DNA from: JBHJGP01 sp050331695
GTDB taxonomy: Bacteria; Pseudomonadota; Alphaproteobacteria; Geminicoccales; Geminicoccaceae
Length of the DNA stretch: 64,000 nucleotides
Direction of reading: 5' to 3'
Assembly: GCA_050331695.1 (NCBI GenBank)
Contig: JBHJGP010000010.1
Coordinates: 1 to 64,000 of the forward strand
Position numbers and translations under genes: made by a program
Notes under the pieces: generated by a model
What the model was told of the DNA's origin: nothing
Database searches by the model: none
The model's input: the letters and a program-made list of their open reading frames with translations, nothing else
Part shown: positions 53,927 through 62,436 of the stretch, in pieces
Position numbering within the stretch: the first letter of the stretch is position 1
How the letters are laid out: each line of letters starts with the position of its first letter

Positions 53927-54343
53927 ATGAAAGCCAAGCCGCCTTTCCAAAATCCCGATGTCGAGGCCGCGTTCGCGTCGTTCCCCGAGCCGGCGCGGAC
54001 CGGCCTGCTCACTCTGCGTGCTTTGATCTTCGATACGGCCGAGACGGAGCCTGGCGTCGGTGGGCTGGAAGAAACGCTTAAGTGGGGCCAACCCGCTTAC
54101 CTGACGCCGGAAACCAAATCAGGCTCGACGATCCGGCTAGGGCTTCCCAAACAAGGCGGCTTTGCTCTCTACACCCACTGCCAAACCACGATCCTTTCGG
54201 ACTTTCGAAGCATTTTTCCACACGATTTCGTCTATGAAGGAAACCGGGGAATCCATTTCCATGACGAAGACAACCTGTCGCCCGACAAGCTGAGGCTGCT
54301 GATTCGCAGCGCATTGACCTATCATCGCAAAAGACAGGCATGA
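53927..54343 (+). CDS. DUF1801 (YdhG-like) protein
   Basis: 138-aa protein of the DUF1801 family. Conserved stretches include TLKWGQPAYLT near 49-59, GFALYTHC near 77-84 and the C-terminal RLLIRSALTYHRKR. Small soluble protein, function unknown. It has its own transcription unit; the 224 bp before it hold no recognisable gene. Confidence 0.82.
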   Translation: MKAKPPFQNPDVEAAFASFPEPARTGLLTLRALIFDTAETEPGVGGLEETLKWGQPAYLTPETKSGSTIRLGLPKQGGFALYTHCQTTILSDFRSIFPHDFVYEGNRGIHFHDEDNLSPDKLRLLIRSALTYHRKRQA

Positions 54344-54408
54344 CCCGACGGCCGCTTCGCGGGCGAAACCGCTCGGAAGCCGACTTGGGTCTTGAGGTTC
54401 CGGTCCTT

Positions 54409-55269
54409 CTAGTCGCGCAACGCTACCCACACGGGGTAGTGGTCCGAACCTTGGGCGTCCTGATCGATCCAGCCGGAGCTTAGACGGCTGGCCAGGTCCT
54501 GACTGACAAAGATATGGTCGATGCGGATGGTCTTGTCGGGCGGACGAACGGAACGGAAAGAGTATTCGGACGGATCACGCGGATCGCGGTTGAGCGCTTT
54601 CCAGCTGTCGATAAGCTCCAGGTCGGCACCGAACATACGACCATATTCTTCCGCGTCGGGCGAGAAATTGAGATCGCCCATCAGGATCATGGTGTCGGGG
54701 AAGGGCGGCGGGGCGTCGCCGTCGGTCCAGGAGGGATCGGGGTGCTCACCGCTCCAAGTGGCGCCTTCGATCGGCAGCGTTTTCAAGAGATCAACAAGGT
54801 AGTCCACCTGGGGCAGCCGCGTCTGCGGGCTGATATGGCATAGATGGGTGACGTAAACCCGCAAAGGCCCGCTCGGCGCGTCGATCACCGTTTCCAACAA
54901 CACCCGGTCCTGGCTCCAGACCGCGGGTTTGCCGCGCGGCAGACGAAGGGTGCGCGCCGAGAGGATCGGCCAGCGCGACAATACCATATTGCCGTGCTGG
55001 CGGCGCCGGCCCCGGCTCGCCGCATCGGCGCGCATCGGATCCGGCAGAGCGGCGGCGACGTCATAGCCGCCGGCGAAGCACCAGAAATAGCCCGGAAAAT
55101 GCTCGGCCAGCGCCTCCGCCTGGTCCTGCATGCCGGTTCGCCGCCAGAAGCGATCGACCTCCTGCAAACCGATGATATCGGCGCCCTCGACGGTGGCAGC
55201 GACCCGGGGCAGGTCGAAGCGATGATCCCGGCCCCGGGTGAATTGAATGTTGTAGGTGACGATCTTCAT
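54409..55269 (-). CDS. Endonuclease/exonuclease/phosphatase (EEP) family protein
   Basis: 286-aa EEP-fold phosphodiesterase. Metal and catalytic motifs appear in order: TYNIQF (N6), LQEVDRF, the HLCH region, GDLNFSPDAEEY, and the terminal SDHYPVWVAL. No signal peptide, so cytoplasmic. The family includes DNA repair nucleases, sphingomyelinases and other phosphatases, so the substrate is open. Ends in TAG. Confidence 0.87.
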   Translation of the reverse strand: MKIVTYNIQFTRGRDHRFDLPRVAATVEGADIIGLQEVDRFWRRTGMQDQAEALAEHFPGYFWCFAGGYDVAAALPDPMRADAASRGRRRQHGNMVLSRWPILSARTLRLPRGKPAVWSQDRVLLETVIDAPSGPLRVYVTHLCHISPQTRLPQVDYLVDLLKTLPIEGATWSGEHPDPSWTDGDAPPPFPDTMILMGDLNFSPDAEEYGRMFGADLELIDSWKALNRDPRDPSEYSFRSVRPPDKTIRIDHIFVSQDLASRLSSGWIDQDAQGSDHYPVWVALRD

Positions 55270-55335
55270 CGGCTGCCCAACGCTTGAACGGATGTCCAGC
55301 GATACGCCGGTCCGACCGACAAAACGATGACAGCC

Positions 55336-55929
55336 CTAGCGAAGAAAAACCGGATAGAGCGAGGCCACCAGGCCGAGGGCCATGGTGATGTTGAACGCCC
55401 GCAGCCTCGGCCGGTTGGTCAAAAGCCGGCGCATCTGCTGGCCCAGAAGCGTCCAGGTGCTGACCGACGGCAGATTGATCGCGCCGAAGATCACGGCGAC
55501 CAGAGCAATCGCGGCGAGGCTTTGGGATGGGGCGTAGATGGTGACCGCCGTGAGCGCCATGGCCCAGGCCTTGGGATTGACCCACTGAAACAGGGCCGCC
55601 TGAACGAAGGTGATTGGCGTGCCGGTGCGGGTCGCATCTTTGGGCGGCGCCGCCGTCGCGATCTTCCAGGCCAAAAACAAGAGGTAGGCGACGCTCGCCA
55701 CCTGAAGGATGGTGTGGCTGATGGGATAGGCGTCGAAGACCTGGACCAGGCCCACACCCACCAGCACGACCATGGCGGTGAAGCCGAGACCCACGCCCAG
55801 CATGAGCGGGCCGGTGCGGCGGAAACCGAAATTGGCGCCAGACGCCATGAGCATGAGATTGTTGGGCCCGGGCGTGATCGAACTCACGAAGCAGAAGGTG
55901 GCGAGTGCGGTGAACAGTTCGTAGCTCAT
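55336..55929 (-). CDS. LysE/RhtB-family amino acid exporter
   Basis: 197-aa inner-membrane exporter with six hydrophobic helices. The N-terminal family motif SSITPGPNNLMLMASG is at about 15-30, and the second conserved piece FQWVNPKAWAMAL near 113-125. ATG 55929 is used (start MSYELFTALATF); a longer frame runs into the neighbouring Lrp gene. Divergent from an Lrp-type regulator, a classic arrangement for LysE proteins. Ends in TAG. Confidence 0.92.
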   Translation of the reverse strand: MSYELFTALATFCFVSSITPGPNNLMLMASGANFGFRRTGPLMLGVGLGFTAMVVLVGVGLVQVFDAYPISHTILQVASVAYLLFLAWKIATAAPPKDATRTGTPITFVQAALFQWVNPKAWAMALTAVTIYAPSQSLAAIALVAVIFGAINLPSVSTWTLLGQQMRRLLTNRPRLRAFNITMALGLVASLYPVFLR

Positions 55930-55939
55930 GCACGCACTA

Positions 55940-55959
55940 TTGTCCGATTTTTCGGACAA
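55940..55959. promoter_or_regulatory. Operator-like inverted repeat at lysE/lrp
   Basis: Perfect 8-bp arms TTGTCCGA (55940-55947) and TCGGACAA (55952-55959) with a TTTT centre, in the 73-bp gap between the divergent exporter and Lrp genes. Best read as the binding site of the adjacent Lrp-family regulator, controlling both directions. Confidence 0.7.
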
Positions 55960-56002
55960 GAACCTTGCTTTCTTCGCGGCTGCACGCAAAATTTTGCAAC
56001 AG

Positions 56003-56455
56003 ATGGCGAAAATTGACTCGATCGACGAAAAAATATTGCGTGAGCTTGCGGGCGACGGCCGTGTGACCAATGCGGAACTCGCCGATCGGGTTGGCTTGTC
56101 GTCCTCGGCCTGCTTGCGCCGGGTCCAGGAACTGGAACGTTCGGGCGTGATTAAGGGCTACCGCGCGGTGTTGGACCGCGCCGCGCTCGGCGCCGGCTTC
56201 ACGGCCTATGTCGCGGTCGGTCTGTCGGACCACACAAAGGCTTCTCAGGAGGCTTTCGAGCGATCGATTTCGCGATCGCCGGAGGTGCTGGAGTGCCACA
56301 ATGTGACCGGTACGATCGAGTATCTGCTGCGGGTCGAGGTCGCCGACCTTGCGGCCTACAAGGTTTTCCATACAGACGTGCTCGGCACACTACCCCAGGT
56401 CACCTCGATCACCTCCTATGTGGTGATGGGCTCGCCCAAGGATGAGCGAGCCTGA
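56003..56455 (+). CDS. Lrp/AsnC-family transcriptional regulator
   Basis: 150 aa from ATG 56003 (starts MAKIDSIDEKILRELAGDG). N-terminal winged helix-turn-helix (NAELADRVGLSSSACLRRVQ, about 23-42) and C-terminal RAM/ligand-binding domain (VLECHNVTGTIEYLLRVE). A further in-frame ATG at 55928 would overlap the divergent exporter start and cover the operator, so it is rejected. Likely senses an amino acid and controls the exporter and itself. Confidence 0.92.
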   Translation: MAKIDSIDEKILRELAGDGRVTNAELADRVGLSSSACLRRVQELERSGVIKGYRAVLDRAALGAGFTAYVAVGLSDHTKASQEAFERSISRSPEVLECHNVTGTIEYLLRVEVADLAAYKVFHTDVLGTLPQVTSITSYVVMGSPKDERA

Positions 56456-56458
56456 AGA

Positions 56459-56483
56459 GCCACGGGCGGAGGCCTTCCGTGGC
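56459..56483. terminator. Hairpin between convergent lrp and the rclC-like gene
   Basis: Perfect 7-bp arms GCCACGG (56459-56465) and CCGTGGC (56477-56483), loop of 11 nt, immediately after the lrp stop and before the convergent gene end. No T-run. Confidence 0.5.
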
Positions 56484-56507
56484 GCCAGGGATTGTCGGAT
56501 GTTCGGA

Positions 56508-57023
56508 TCAGCGATCCTCGGACCGGGCCATCGCCACGAGCGACTGACCGAGCACGAAGATCGAGGCCGCCAGCAGACCGATATCCTTCAAGAGGAACTG
56601 GCCGGGGGCGACGGTAATTGCCGGGAAGCCCAGGCTCTCCTCGAACACACCGGGAGTGGTCGCCATGAAGCTGAGCGTGGTGACGAACAGACCGGTGGAC
56701 AACAGACCACCCAGGGCCGAGAGCTTGGGCGACAGGATCCGGCCGACGATCAAAAGCCCGATCACCACCTCGATGGTGCCGAGAAAGGTCGAAAAACCTC
56801 GGACCGAGAAGATCGCGTACATCCAGGAAAGCAGCGGGCTGTTTTCGACCAGCGGCACCAGTCCATGGGCCTCGTAGGCCGTGAACTTCATGCCGCCGAA
56901 CCAGAAATAGATGATCGCCAGCGTCGCGAAGATCGTGTGGACGCCGATCTTGGACACCTGCTCGCCGAGCGTCTCGATCGACACTGGCAGCTGGTCGAGG
57001 ATTGGGGTGGCTTGGTTGGCCAT
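56508..57023 (-). CDS. DUF417 (RclC/YkgB-like) membrane protein
   Basis: 171-aa inner-membrane protein. The DUF417 signature is strong: GGMKFTAYEAHGLVPLVENS (near 44-63), SPLLSWMYAIFSVRG, and ATTPGVFEESLGFP. The relatives include E. coli RclC of the reactive-chlorine response. ATG 57023 has GGAGA 9 bp upstream; an earlier ATG (57038) is possible. Divergent from a TetR regulator with shared operator-like repeats. Confidence 0.88.
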   Translation of the reverse strand: MANQATPILDQLPVSIETLGEQVSKIGVHTIFATLAIIYFWFGGMKFTAYEAHGLVPLVENSPLLSWMYAIFSVRGFSTFLGTIEVVIGLLIVGRILSPKLSALGGLLSTGLFVTTLSFMATTPGVFEESLGFPAITVAPGQFLLKDIGLLAASIFVLGQSLVAMARSEDR

Positions 57024-57054
57024 GGCAGCAGTCTCCATTAAATTTGAACTTTCG

Positions 57055-57196
57055 TACCAAAACGGGCCACATTGCTCGGGTGGCTCGCTTGACACCAACG
57101 AATATGTTGTTTTGGTATGAGCGTTCAATAATCACTGCCATCACGGCGGCGCGAGGTTTGGCGGTTCCCGAAAGTTCTTGTATCCGTGTACCAAAA
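57055..57196. promoter_or_regulatory. Three TACCAAAA boxes between the rclC-like and tetR genes
   Basis: TACCAAAA occurs at 57055-57062 and 57189-57196 and inverted (TTTTGGTA) at 57110-57117. The outer copies are preceded by G (GTACCAAAA). A perfect -35 hexamer TTGACA lies at 57089-57094, so the inverted copy would fall at the -10 region. Likely operators for the TetR regulator. Confidence 0.65.
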
Positions 57197-57215
57197 TCAT
57201 TTAAGGAGACCGGGC

Positions 57216-57788
57216 ATGGGACGACCAAGATTGTTCGACCAGGATGCCGTGCTCAGGGCGGCGATGGAGCTGTTCTGGTCGAATGGCTATGAGGGCACCG
57301 CCACCGACGATCTGGAGGCCGCCACCGGTCTCAGGCGCGGTAGCCTCTACAACGCGTTCGGCGACAAGCGCCGGCTCTACCTGGCTGCGCTCGATCACTA
57401 CACACAGGTGGAGATGGGCGAGGCGGTGGACACGGTCTCGCGCGGCGACAATGTTCGCGACGGCGTGGCGATGATGTTCGGTCGCGCGGTCGACCAAGCA
57501 TCGCTTGCCGCTGGAGCCAGGGGGTGCATGGTCTGCGACGCGGCGATCGATCTGGCGCCCGAAGATCCGGAGGTCGCGACCCGAGTGCGCCGCGCCCTCG
57601 ACCGGCTTCGACGGGCAATTGCCGGCCGGCTCGCTGCCGAACGGACAAGCGACCTGCCGGATCGGTCGGCCGACCATCTGGTCGCCACCTACATGGGTCT
57701 GAAAGTGATGGCCAAGGCCGGCTATGATGGCGCTGTCCTTCGCGACGTCGCCGATCAGGCAGTGAGCCAGATCAGTGGCGCCGTCTAA
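57216..57788 (+). CDS. TetR-family transcriptional regulator
   Basis: 190 aa from ATG 57216, with GGAG at good spacing. The helix-turn-helix is at about 20-52 (GTATDDLEAATGLRRGSLYN, then AFGDKRRLY), like AcrR/NemR-type regulators. The C-terminal domain contains two close cysteines (ARGCMVCDAA, about 105-114), which could make it redox- or electrophile-sensing, in keeping with an RclC-type neighbour. Confidence 0.9.
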   Translation: MGRPRLFDQDAVLRAAMELFWSNGYEGTATDDLEAATGLRRGSLYNAFGDKRRLYLAALDHYTQVEMGEAVDTVSRGDNVRDGVAMMFGRAVDQASLAAGARGCMVCDAAIDLAPEDPEVATRVRRALDRLRRAIAGRLAAERTSDLPDRSADHLVATYMGLKVMAKAGYDGAVLRDVADQAVSQISGAV

Positions 57789-57790
57789 GC

Positions 57791-58474
57791 TCAGTCGCTG
57801 GTGGACATAGCCAGTATCCGGCTGATCCGGGTCAGCGATCCACCGCCCTGCTCGAGCCAGTGGTTGAACCCGTCCTGGACTTGGCGAAGCGTCTTCTTCG
57901 AGCCCGGCGCCTTGTCGACGACACCCTCGCGGATCAGTGCGCTCACCACGTCCTTTGAAAGAAGAAAACTGTCCTTGCCGATGCCGCGGAGCATGTATTG
58001 GGCGGTTGTGCCGCCGAGCCGGCTGCCCTTCTCCTTCATCAGCGTGAGCAGGCCGACAAAGTCCCGGGCCGGCCAGCGGGCGATCGCCTTGGCGGCGCTG
58101 CCATGCTCATCGGCCAGCTCGCAGAGGAAATGGGCGTTGTCGCGCACGGAGAGGATCTTCTTGGCATGGCGGACGATCCGCTCGTCCGCCAGCAGCCGGT
58201 CCAGATCCTCGTCGGTCATCATCCGCCAGCGCCGCGGATCGAAACCGTCGAACGCCTCCTCGAAGCCGTCCCACTTGTTGTCGATAACCTTCCAGTTGAA
58301 GCCCGCCTGGAAGACCCGGCGGCTGATGTCCGAGAGGTAGCGATCATCGCCGAGGCTCTCGAGTTCGGCCGTCGTTCGGGTCGGGAAATAGCTGTCCGCG
58401 AGCAGGGTCTCCAGCGCCGTTTCGCCGCCCTTGCGTGTCGCCGCGAGCGCGTAGATCTCAGAAAAGTGCTTCAA
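57791..58474 (-). CDS. Tag-like HhH DNA-3-methyladenine glycosylase family protein
   Basis: 227-aa protein related to 3-methyladenine DNA glycosylase I: ISRRVFQAGFNWKVIDNKW (about 50-68) takes the place of the Tag base-pocket segment, and DERIVRHAKKILSVRDNA resembles the GIIRHRGKI helix. The zinc-binding His/Cys set of Tag is not evident. It might partly cover the damaged tag gene at 37.7 kb. Follows abc-f in the same direction after 34 bp. Confidence 0.78.
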   Translation of the reverse strand: MKHFSEIYALAATRKGGETALETLLADSYFPTRTTAELESLGDDRYLSDISRRVFQAGFNWKVIDNKWDGFEEAFDGFDPRRWRMMTDEDLDRLLADERIVRHAKKILSVRDNAHFLCELADEHGSAAKAIARWPARDFVGLLTLMKEKGSRLGGTTAQYMLRGIGKDSFLLSKDVVSALIREGVVDKAPGSKKTLRQVQDGFNHWLEQGGGSLTRISRILAMSTSD

Positions 58475-58508
58475 TGGCGTCTCCCCCAGGGCTGCCCACG
58501 GGCCGGCT

Positions 58509-60308
58509 TCAGCCGGTCGAACGGTTTTCGGTCGCTTCAGCCAGGATCAACCACTGATCCTCAGCTTCGGCCAGGGCACTTCTGGTTCGGTCCAGATCTT
58601 GGGCGGCATTCTCATAGGCGTTCTGATCCTGGGCGAAAAGCGTCATGTCCGAAAGCTTCGCTTCCAGGCTTGCAATTGTCGCCTGGAGGCGGGCCAACTT
58701 TCTCTCGGCCTTCTCCAGTTCCCGCTGTTGACGGCGCACTTCCTTGCCCGGCGTCGTATAGGTTTTCGGGCCGGCCTTCTTCGGCTCGTCCTCGGCCGGC
58801 TCTTCGGTCGGCGATGTGATCTGAGCGACCATGTCCCGGTAGCCGCCGGCGTAGACCGACAATCGACCGCCCGCCTCGAAGGCGATCGTCGCCGTTGCCA
58901 GCCGGTCGATGAAATCCCGGTCGTGACTGACGAGAAGCAACGTGCCGTCATAGTCGCTGAGCCGATCCACCAGAAGGTCGAGTGTTTCGACGTCCAGATC
59001 GTTGGTCGGCTCGTCGAGCACCAGCAGGTTGGCGGGGCGCGCCAGGATCCGGGCCAGGAGAAGCCGGCTCCGCTCACCGCCGGAAAGGCTCTTGACCGGA
59101 AGCTTGGCTTGGCGCTCCTCGAACAAAAAATCCTTCAGATAGCCGACCACGTGGCGGGATTGGCTGCCCACGGTGATGGTGTCGCCGCCGTCTGGACAAA
59201 GAACCGACCAAGGTGTCGCGTCCAGATCCAGGCTTTCCCGGCCCTGCTCGAAGCGCGCGATCGTGAGCTTGGTGCCGCGTTTGACGGTCCCGCTGTCCGG
59301 TTCGATCTCGCCGGTGAGGATGCGGATCAACGTCGTCTTGCCGGCGCCTTTGGGCCCGACCAGCGCGATCCGGTCGCCCCTTAAAACCCGGAGAGAAAAA
59401 TCCTCGACGATCACCCGTTCGCCGAAGGCTTTGGAAACGGCGTCGGCCTCGATCACCACCCGGCCGCTCGCTTCACCTCGCTCCACAGCCAACTTGGCCT
59501 CGCCGGCGGGGCGCAGCAGCGAGGCCCGCTCGTTGCGGAGATCGTCGAGATGGCGGAGCCTTCCTTGATTGCGTTTGCGGCGGGCGGTGATCCCGTGGCG
59601 GGACCAGTGGGTTTCCTGGGCGATCAGCTTGTCCAGCTTGGCCGTGGCCTGGGCTTCCTGCTCCAAGGTCTCGGCGATCGCCTCGTCCAGTTCGTGGAAC
59701 GGACGGGCCAGCGGGATCAGCCGGGTCCGTTCCAACCACCAACAGGACTTCGCGAGCTTGCCCAGGAAGGCGCGGTCATGGCTGATGGCGACGAAGGCGG
59801 CTCGGCCGGCCTCCAACCGCCGCTCCAGCCACAAAATCGTCTCGATGTCCAAATGGTTGGTCGGTTCGTCCAGGAGAAGCACGTCCGGATCAGCGGCGAG
59901 CGCCCGGGCGAGCGCGATTTTGCGTGCCTCACCACCGGAGAGCCCGGTGGTCGATCGGTTGGGATCGATGCTGATCTCCTCCAGAGCGGCCGCGGCGACA
60001 TGGCTCTCGATCGCAAGCCCGTCCTCGCCGTGAGGACCTTCGACGTAAGCGCCGGCGGTGGCAAAGCCATGGAGGCTCGGGGCTTGAGGCAGATAGCCGA
60101 TGCGGCTGCGGCCAGCGACGCTCCGCTCACCCCCGTCCAGCTCGATCAGGCCTGCAAGTACCGCCAATAATGTCGATTTGCCGGCACCGTTGCGGCCGAC
60201 CAAGGCGATGCGGTCCCTGGGCCGGATGATCGCTTCGATACCGTCGAATACGGTCTTGGGACCGAACGCCACGCGGGCTTGGTTGAGGCTCAGGATCGGC
60301 TGGACCAT
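58509..60308 (-). CDS. ABC-F ATPase (Uup-like)
   Basis: 599-aa soluble protein with two ABC domains in one chain. Walker A GRNGAGKST at 38-46 and GPKGAGKTT in the second domain; ABC signatures LSGGEARK and LSGGERSR; Walker B LLLDEPTNHLD and LVLDEPTNDLD. A C-terminal coiled coil (about 535-595) marks the Uup branch, which acts on ribosomes or branched DNA. ATG 60308 is chosen; 24 residues upstream in the same frame are unconserved. Confidence 0.93.
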   Translation of the reverse strand: MVQPILSLNQARVAFGPKTVFDGIEAIIRPRDRIALVGRNGAGKSTLLAVLAGLIELDGGERSVAGRSRIGYLPQAPSLHGFATAGAYVEGPHGEDGLAIESHVAAAALEEISIDPNRSTTGLSGGEARKIALARALAADPDVLLLDEPTNHLDIETILWLERRLEAGRAAFVAISHDRAFLGKLAKSCWWLERTRLIPLARPFHELDEAIAETLEQEAQATAKLDKLIAQETHWSRHGITARRKRNQGRLRHLDDLRNERASLLRPAGEAKLAVERGEASGRVVIEADAVSKAFGERVIVEDFSLRVLRGDRIALVGPKGAGKTTLIRILTGEIEPDSGTVKRGTKLTIARFEQGRESLDLDATPWSVLCPDGGDTITVGSQSRHVVGYLKDFLFEERQAKLPVKSLSGGERSRLLLARILARPANLLVLDEPTNDLDVETLDLLVDRLSDYDGTLLLVSHDRDFIDRLATATIAFEAGGRLSVYAGGYRDMVAQITSPTEEPAEDEPKKAGPKTYTTPGKEVRRQQRELEKAERKLARLQATIASLEAKLSDMTLFAQDQNAYENAAQDLDRTRSALAEAEDQWLILAEATENRSTG

Positions 60309-60393
60309 GGCGACTGACGAAAAGCTCGGCTGGGTTGTGGGCTCGGTCCGTTGTGATACACCGCGTGGGCCCGAGAACAAGGAGCGCTGGACG

Positions 60394-61881
60394 ATGGACG
60401 ACCGACTGATTGAAGCGTTTCGTCGTCATGGTGTGGTCAATGTCGAGGCGTTTCACGACGCGGCTGATGCGGTCCAACGGATTACCGCCATCTACGAGCA
60501 CGGCCGGAGCAAGATCCGTGATGCCTTTCGTTCGTTCGCGGACGATCCGACCTTTCAGGTCGATGTCCGGAGTGCCACCTACCCCTTCGTCGGTCTCGGC
60601 GTCGATGCGGAACGTCTCAACATCGACGCGCGGCTGGCGTTCGGCGCGTTGCTCGATCCCGGTCTCTACGGCACCACCGTCACCCGGCCCGATCTGTTCC
60701 GCCACTATCTGACCGACCAGCTGGGCCGGCTCATCGATCATCACAAAGTTCCGGTCATCGTCGGCGAGAGCGCCGAGCCTATCCCCTTGCCGTTCGTGGT
60801 CGAGGAAAGTGCGACGGATCTCGCCAATGAGCGGGTCGCGGCGATGCTGGAGCGTTTCACGCTGCCCGATCTGAAGCGGACCAGCGACGATATCGCCAAT
60901 GGGGTCAATCGGGGCGGTTCCGGGTCAATCCAGCCCCTGGCGCTGTTCACCGCCGAGCGGATCGATTATTCGCTGCACCGGCTCTATCACTACACGGCGA
61001 CCGCGCCCAACTACTTCCAGCGCTTCATTCTTCTCACCAACTACCAGCGTTATGTCGAGCGGTTCATCGAGTACGGCCGGACCAGCGGCGGGACGACCGA
61101 GGATTTCGTGGCCCTTGTCGAGCCGGGCAACGTCGTCACCGAACGGGCCGGCGTGTCGCTGGAAGGGCCCCGGGGCGAACCGCCCCAGCACTTGCCGCAG
61201 ATGCCGGCCTATCACCTGGTGCGCTCCGACGGGCGCGGGATCACCCTGGTCGACATCGGGGTCGGCCCGTCCAACGCTCGGACCATGACCGACCATCTGG
61301 CGGTGCTCAGACCCCATGTCTGGCTGATGCTCGGTCACTGCGCCGGGCTTCGCCGTAGCCAGCAGCTTGGCGACTACGTTCTGGCCCATGGCTATGTCCG
61401 CGATGACCACGTCCTCGACGCGGATCTCCCTCAGTTCGTGCCGGTGCCGCCGATCGCGGAGGTGCAGGTGGCGTTGCAGCAGGCGGTCGAGACGGTGACC
61501 CAGGCCAAGGGTATTGAGCTCAAGACCCGGATGAGGACGGGCACTGTCGCCACCACCGACAACCGACACTGGGAACTTCGCTACGGCGAACTCTATCAGC
61601 GGCTCAACCAAAGCCGGGCGATCGCCGTCGACATGGAGAGCGCCACGATCGCCGCCAACGGCTTTCGCTTCCGGGTGCCCTACGGCACGCTTTTGTGCGT
61701 GTCCGACAAGCCGCTCCATGGTGAATTGAAACTCAAGGGCATGGCCAACGCGTTCTACCGCCAGCGGATCAGCCAGCATCTGGAGATCGGCATCGAGACC
61801 TGCCGGATCCTTCGCGAGGCAGGCCCGGAACAACTCCACTCGCGAAAACTCCGAAGCTTTGACGAGCCCGCTTTTCGCTAG
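60394..61881 (+). CDS. amn: AMP nucleosidase
   Basis: 495-aa enzyme that splits AMP to adenine and ribose 5-phosphate. The N-terminal regulatory domain (1-170) precedes a purine nucleoside phosphorylase-type domain with LMLGHCAGLRRSQ near 311-323 and IAVDMESATIAANG near 410-423, the latter with the catalytic-site Glu and the family signature. GGAG lies 9 bp before ATG 60394. Ends in TAG. Confidence 0.93.
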   Translation: MDDRLIEAFRRHGVVNVEAFHDAADAVQRITAIYEHGRSKIRDAFRSFADDPTFQVDVRSATYPFVGLGVDAERLNIDARLAFGALLDPGLYGTTVTRPDLFRHYLTDQLGRLIDHHKVPVIVGESAEPIPLPFVVEESATDLANERVAAMLERFTLPDLKRTSDDIANGVNRGGSGSIQPLALFTAERIDYSLHRLYHYTATAPNYFQRFILLTNYQRYVERFIEYGRTSGGTTEDFVALVEPGNVVTERAGVSLEGPRGEPPQHLPQMPAYHLVRSDGRGITLVDIGVGPSNARTMTDHLAVLRPHVWLMLGHCAGLRRSQQLGDYVLAHGYVRDDHVLDADLPQFVPVPPIAEVQVALQQAVETVTQAKGIELKTRMRTGTVATTDNRHWELRYGELYQRLNQSRAIAVDMESATIAANGFRFRVPYGTLLCVSDKPLHGELKLKGMANAFYRQRISQHLEIGIETCRILREAGPEQLHSRKLRSFDEPAFR

Positions 61882-61968
61882 GGGAACGTGGCGATCATCG
61901 GGAACATTTTTCACGATCACTGCAGCCATCCAGCAGCTATCGCCAAGCGATCCAACGGGAGTAAAAAA

Positions 61969-62265
61969 ATGGCCGAAACGCTTAAGATCGTGGCCCGAAT
62001 AAACGCTGAGCCAGGCGAGGCGGAAGGCCTGGTCGCCGAAATGAAACGATTGGTCAAGGAGGTCCGCGAGGAGCCGGGCTGCCTGCAATACGATCTCTAC
62101 CGGGGCTCGGACAAACCGGACGTTCTCGTCTTTGTCGAGGAATGGGAGAGCCGGGAGCTGTGGGAAGCGCATATGGCTGGCGATGCGCTGGCCCGGTTCA
62201 ATGAGCGGATCGGTACGGGGAAGATCCGGGACGGTGAGGTCCATCCGCTGAACCGTGTGATCTAG
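61969..62265 (+). CDS. ABM-family (antibiotic biosynthesis monooxygenase-like) protein
   Basis: 98-aa ferredoxin-fold ABM domain protein; the motif EEPGCLQYDLYRGSDKPD is near 35-52 and EEWESRELWEAHM near 59-71. Relatives include quinol monooxygenases such as YgiN. ATG 61969 has GGGAG at good spacing; an upstream in-frame GTG adds unconserved sequence. Ends in TAG. Confidence 0.88.
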   Translation: MAETLKIVARINAEPGEAEGLVAEMKRLVKEVREEPGCLQYDLYRGSDKPDVLVFVEEWESRELWEAHMAGDALARFNERIGTGKIRDGEVHPLNRVI

Positions 62266-62338
62266 ACGCCTGGGGAGCCGGCCCGCCTGCGGCCAATGCC
62301 CCGAGCGGCCTGCGATAGGGATCGCCAGTGGTCCGGAT

Positions 62339-62363
62339 CAATCGGCTGATTTCCGTCCGATTG
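62339..62363. terminator. Hairpin between convergent abm and motB
   Basis: Perfect 7-bp arms CAATCGG (62339-62345) and CCGATTG (62357-62363), 11-nt loop. A second, bulged hairpin GACGGAAAG-CAA-CTTTCGTC lies at 62405-62424. Together they probably end both convergent transcripts. Confidence 0.5.
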
Positions 62364-62436
62364 GTCCAAGAACGCCCAAATCATGAAATTCGTGGTGCGC
62401 ACCAGACGGAAAGCAACTTTCGTCCGGTTCGCATCA

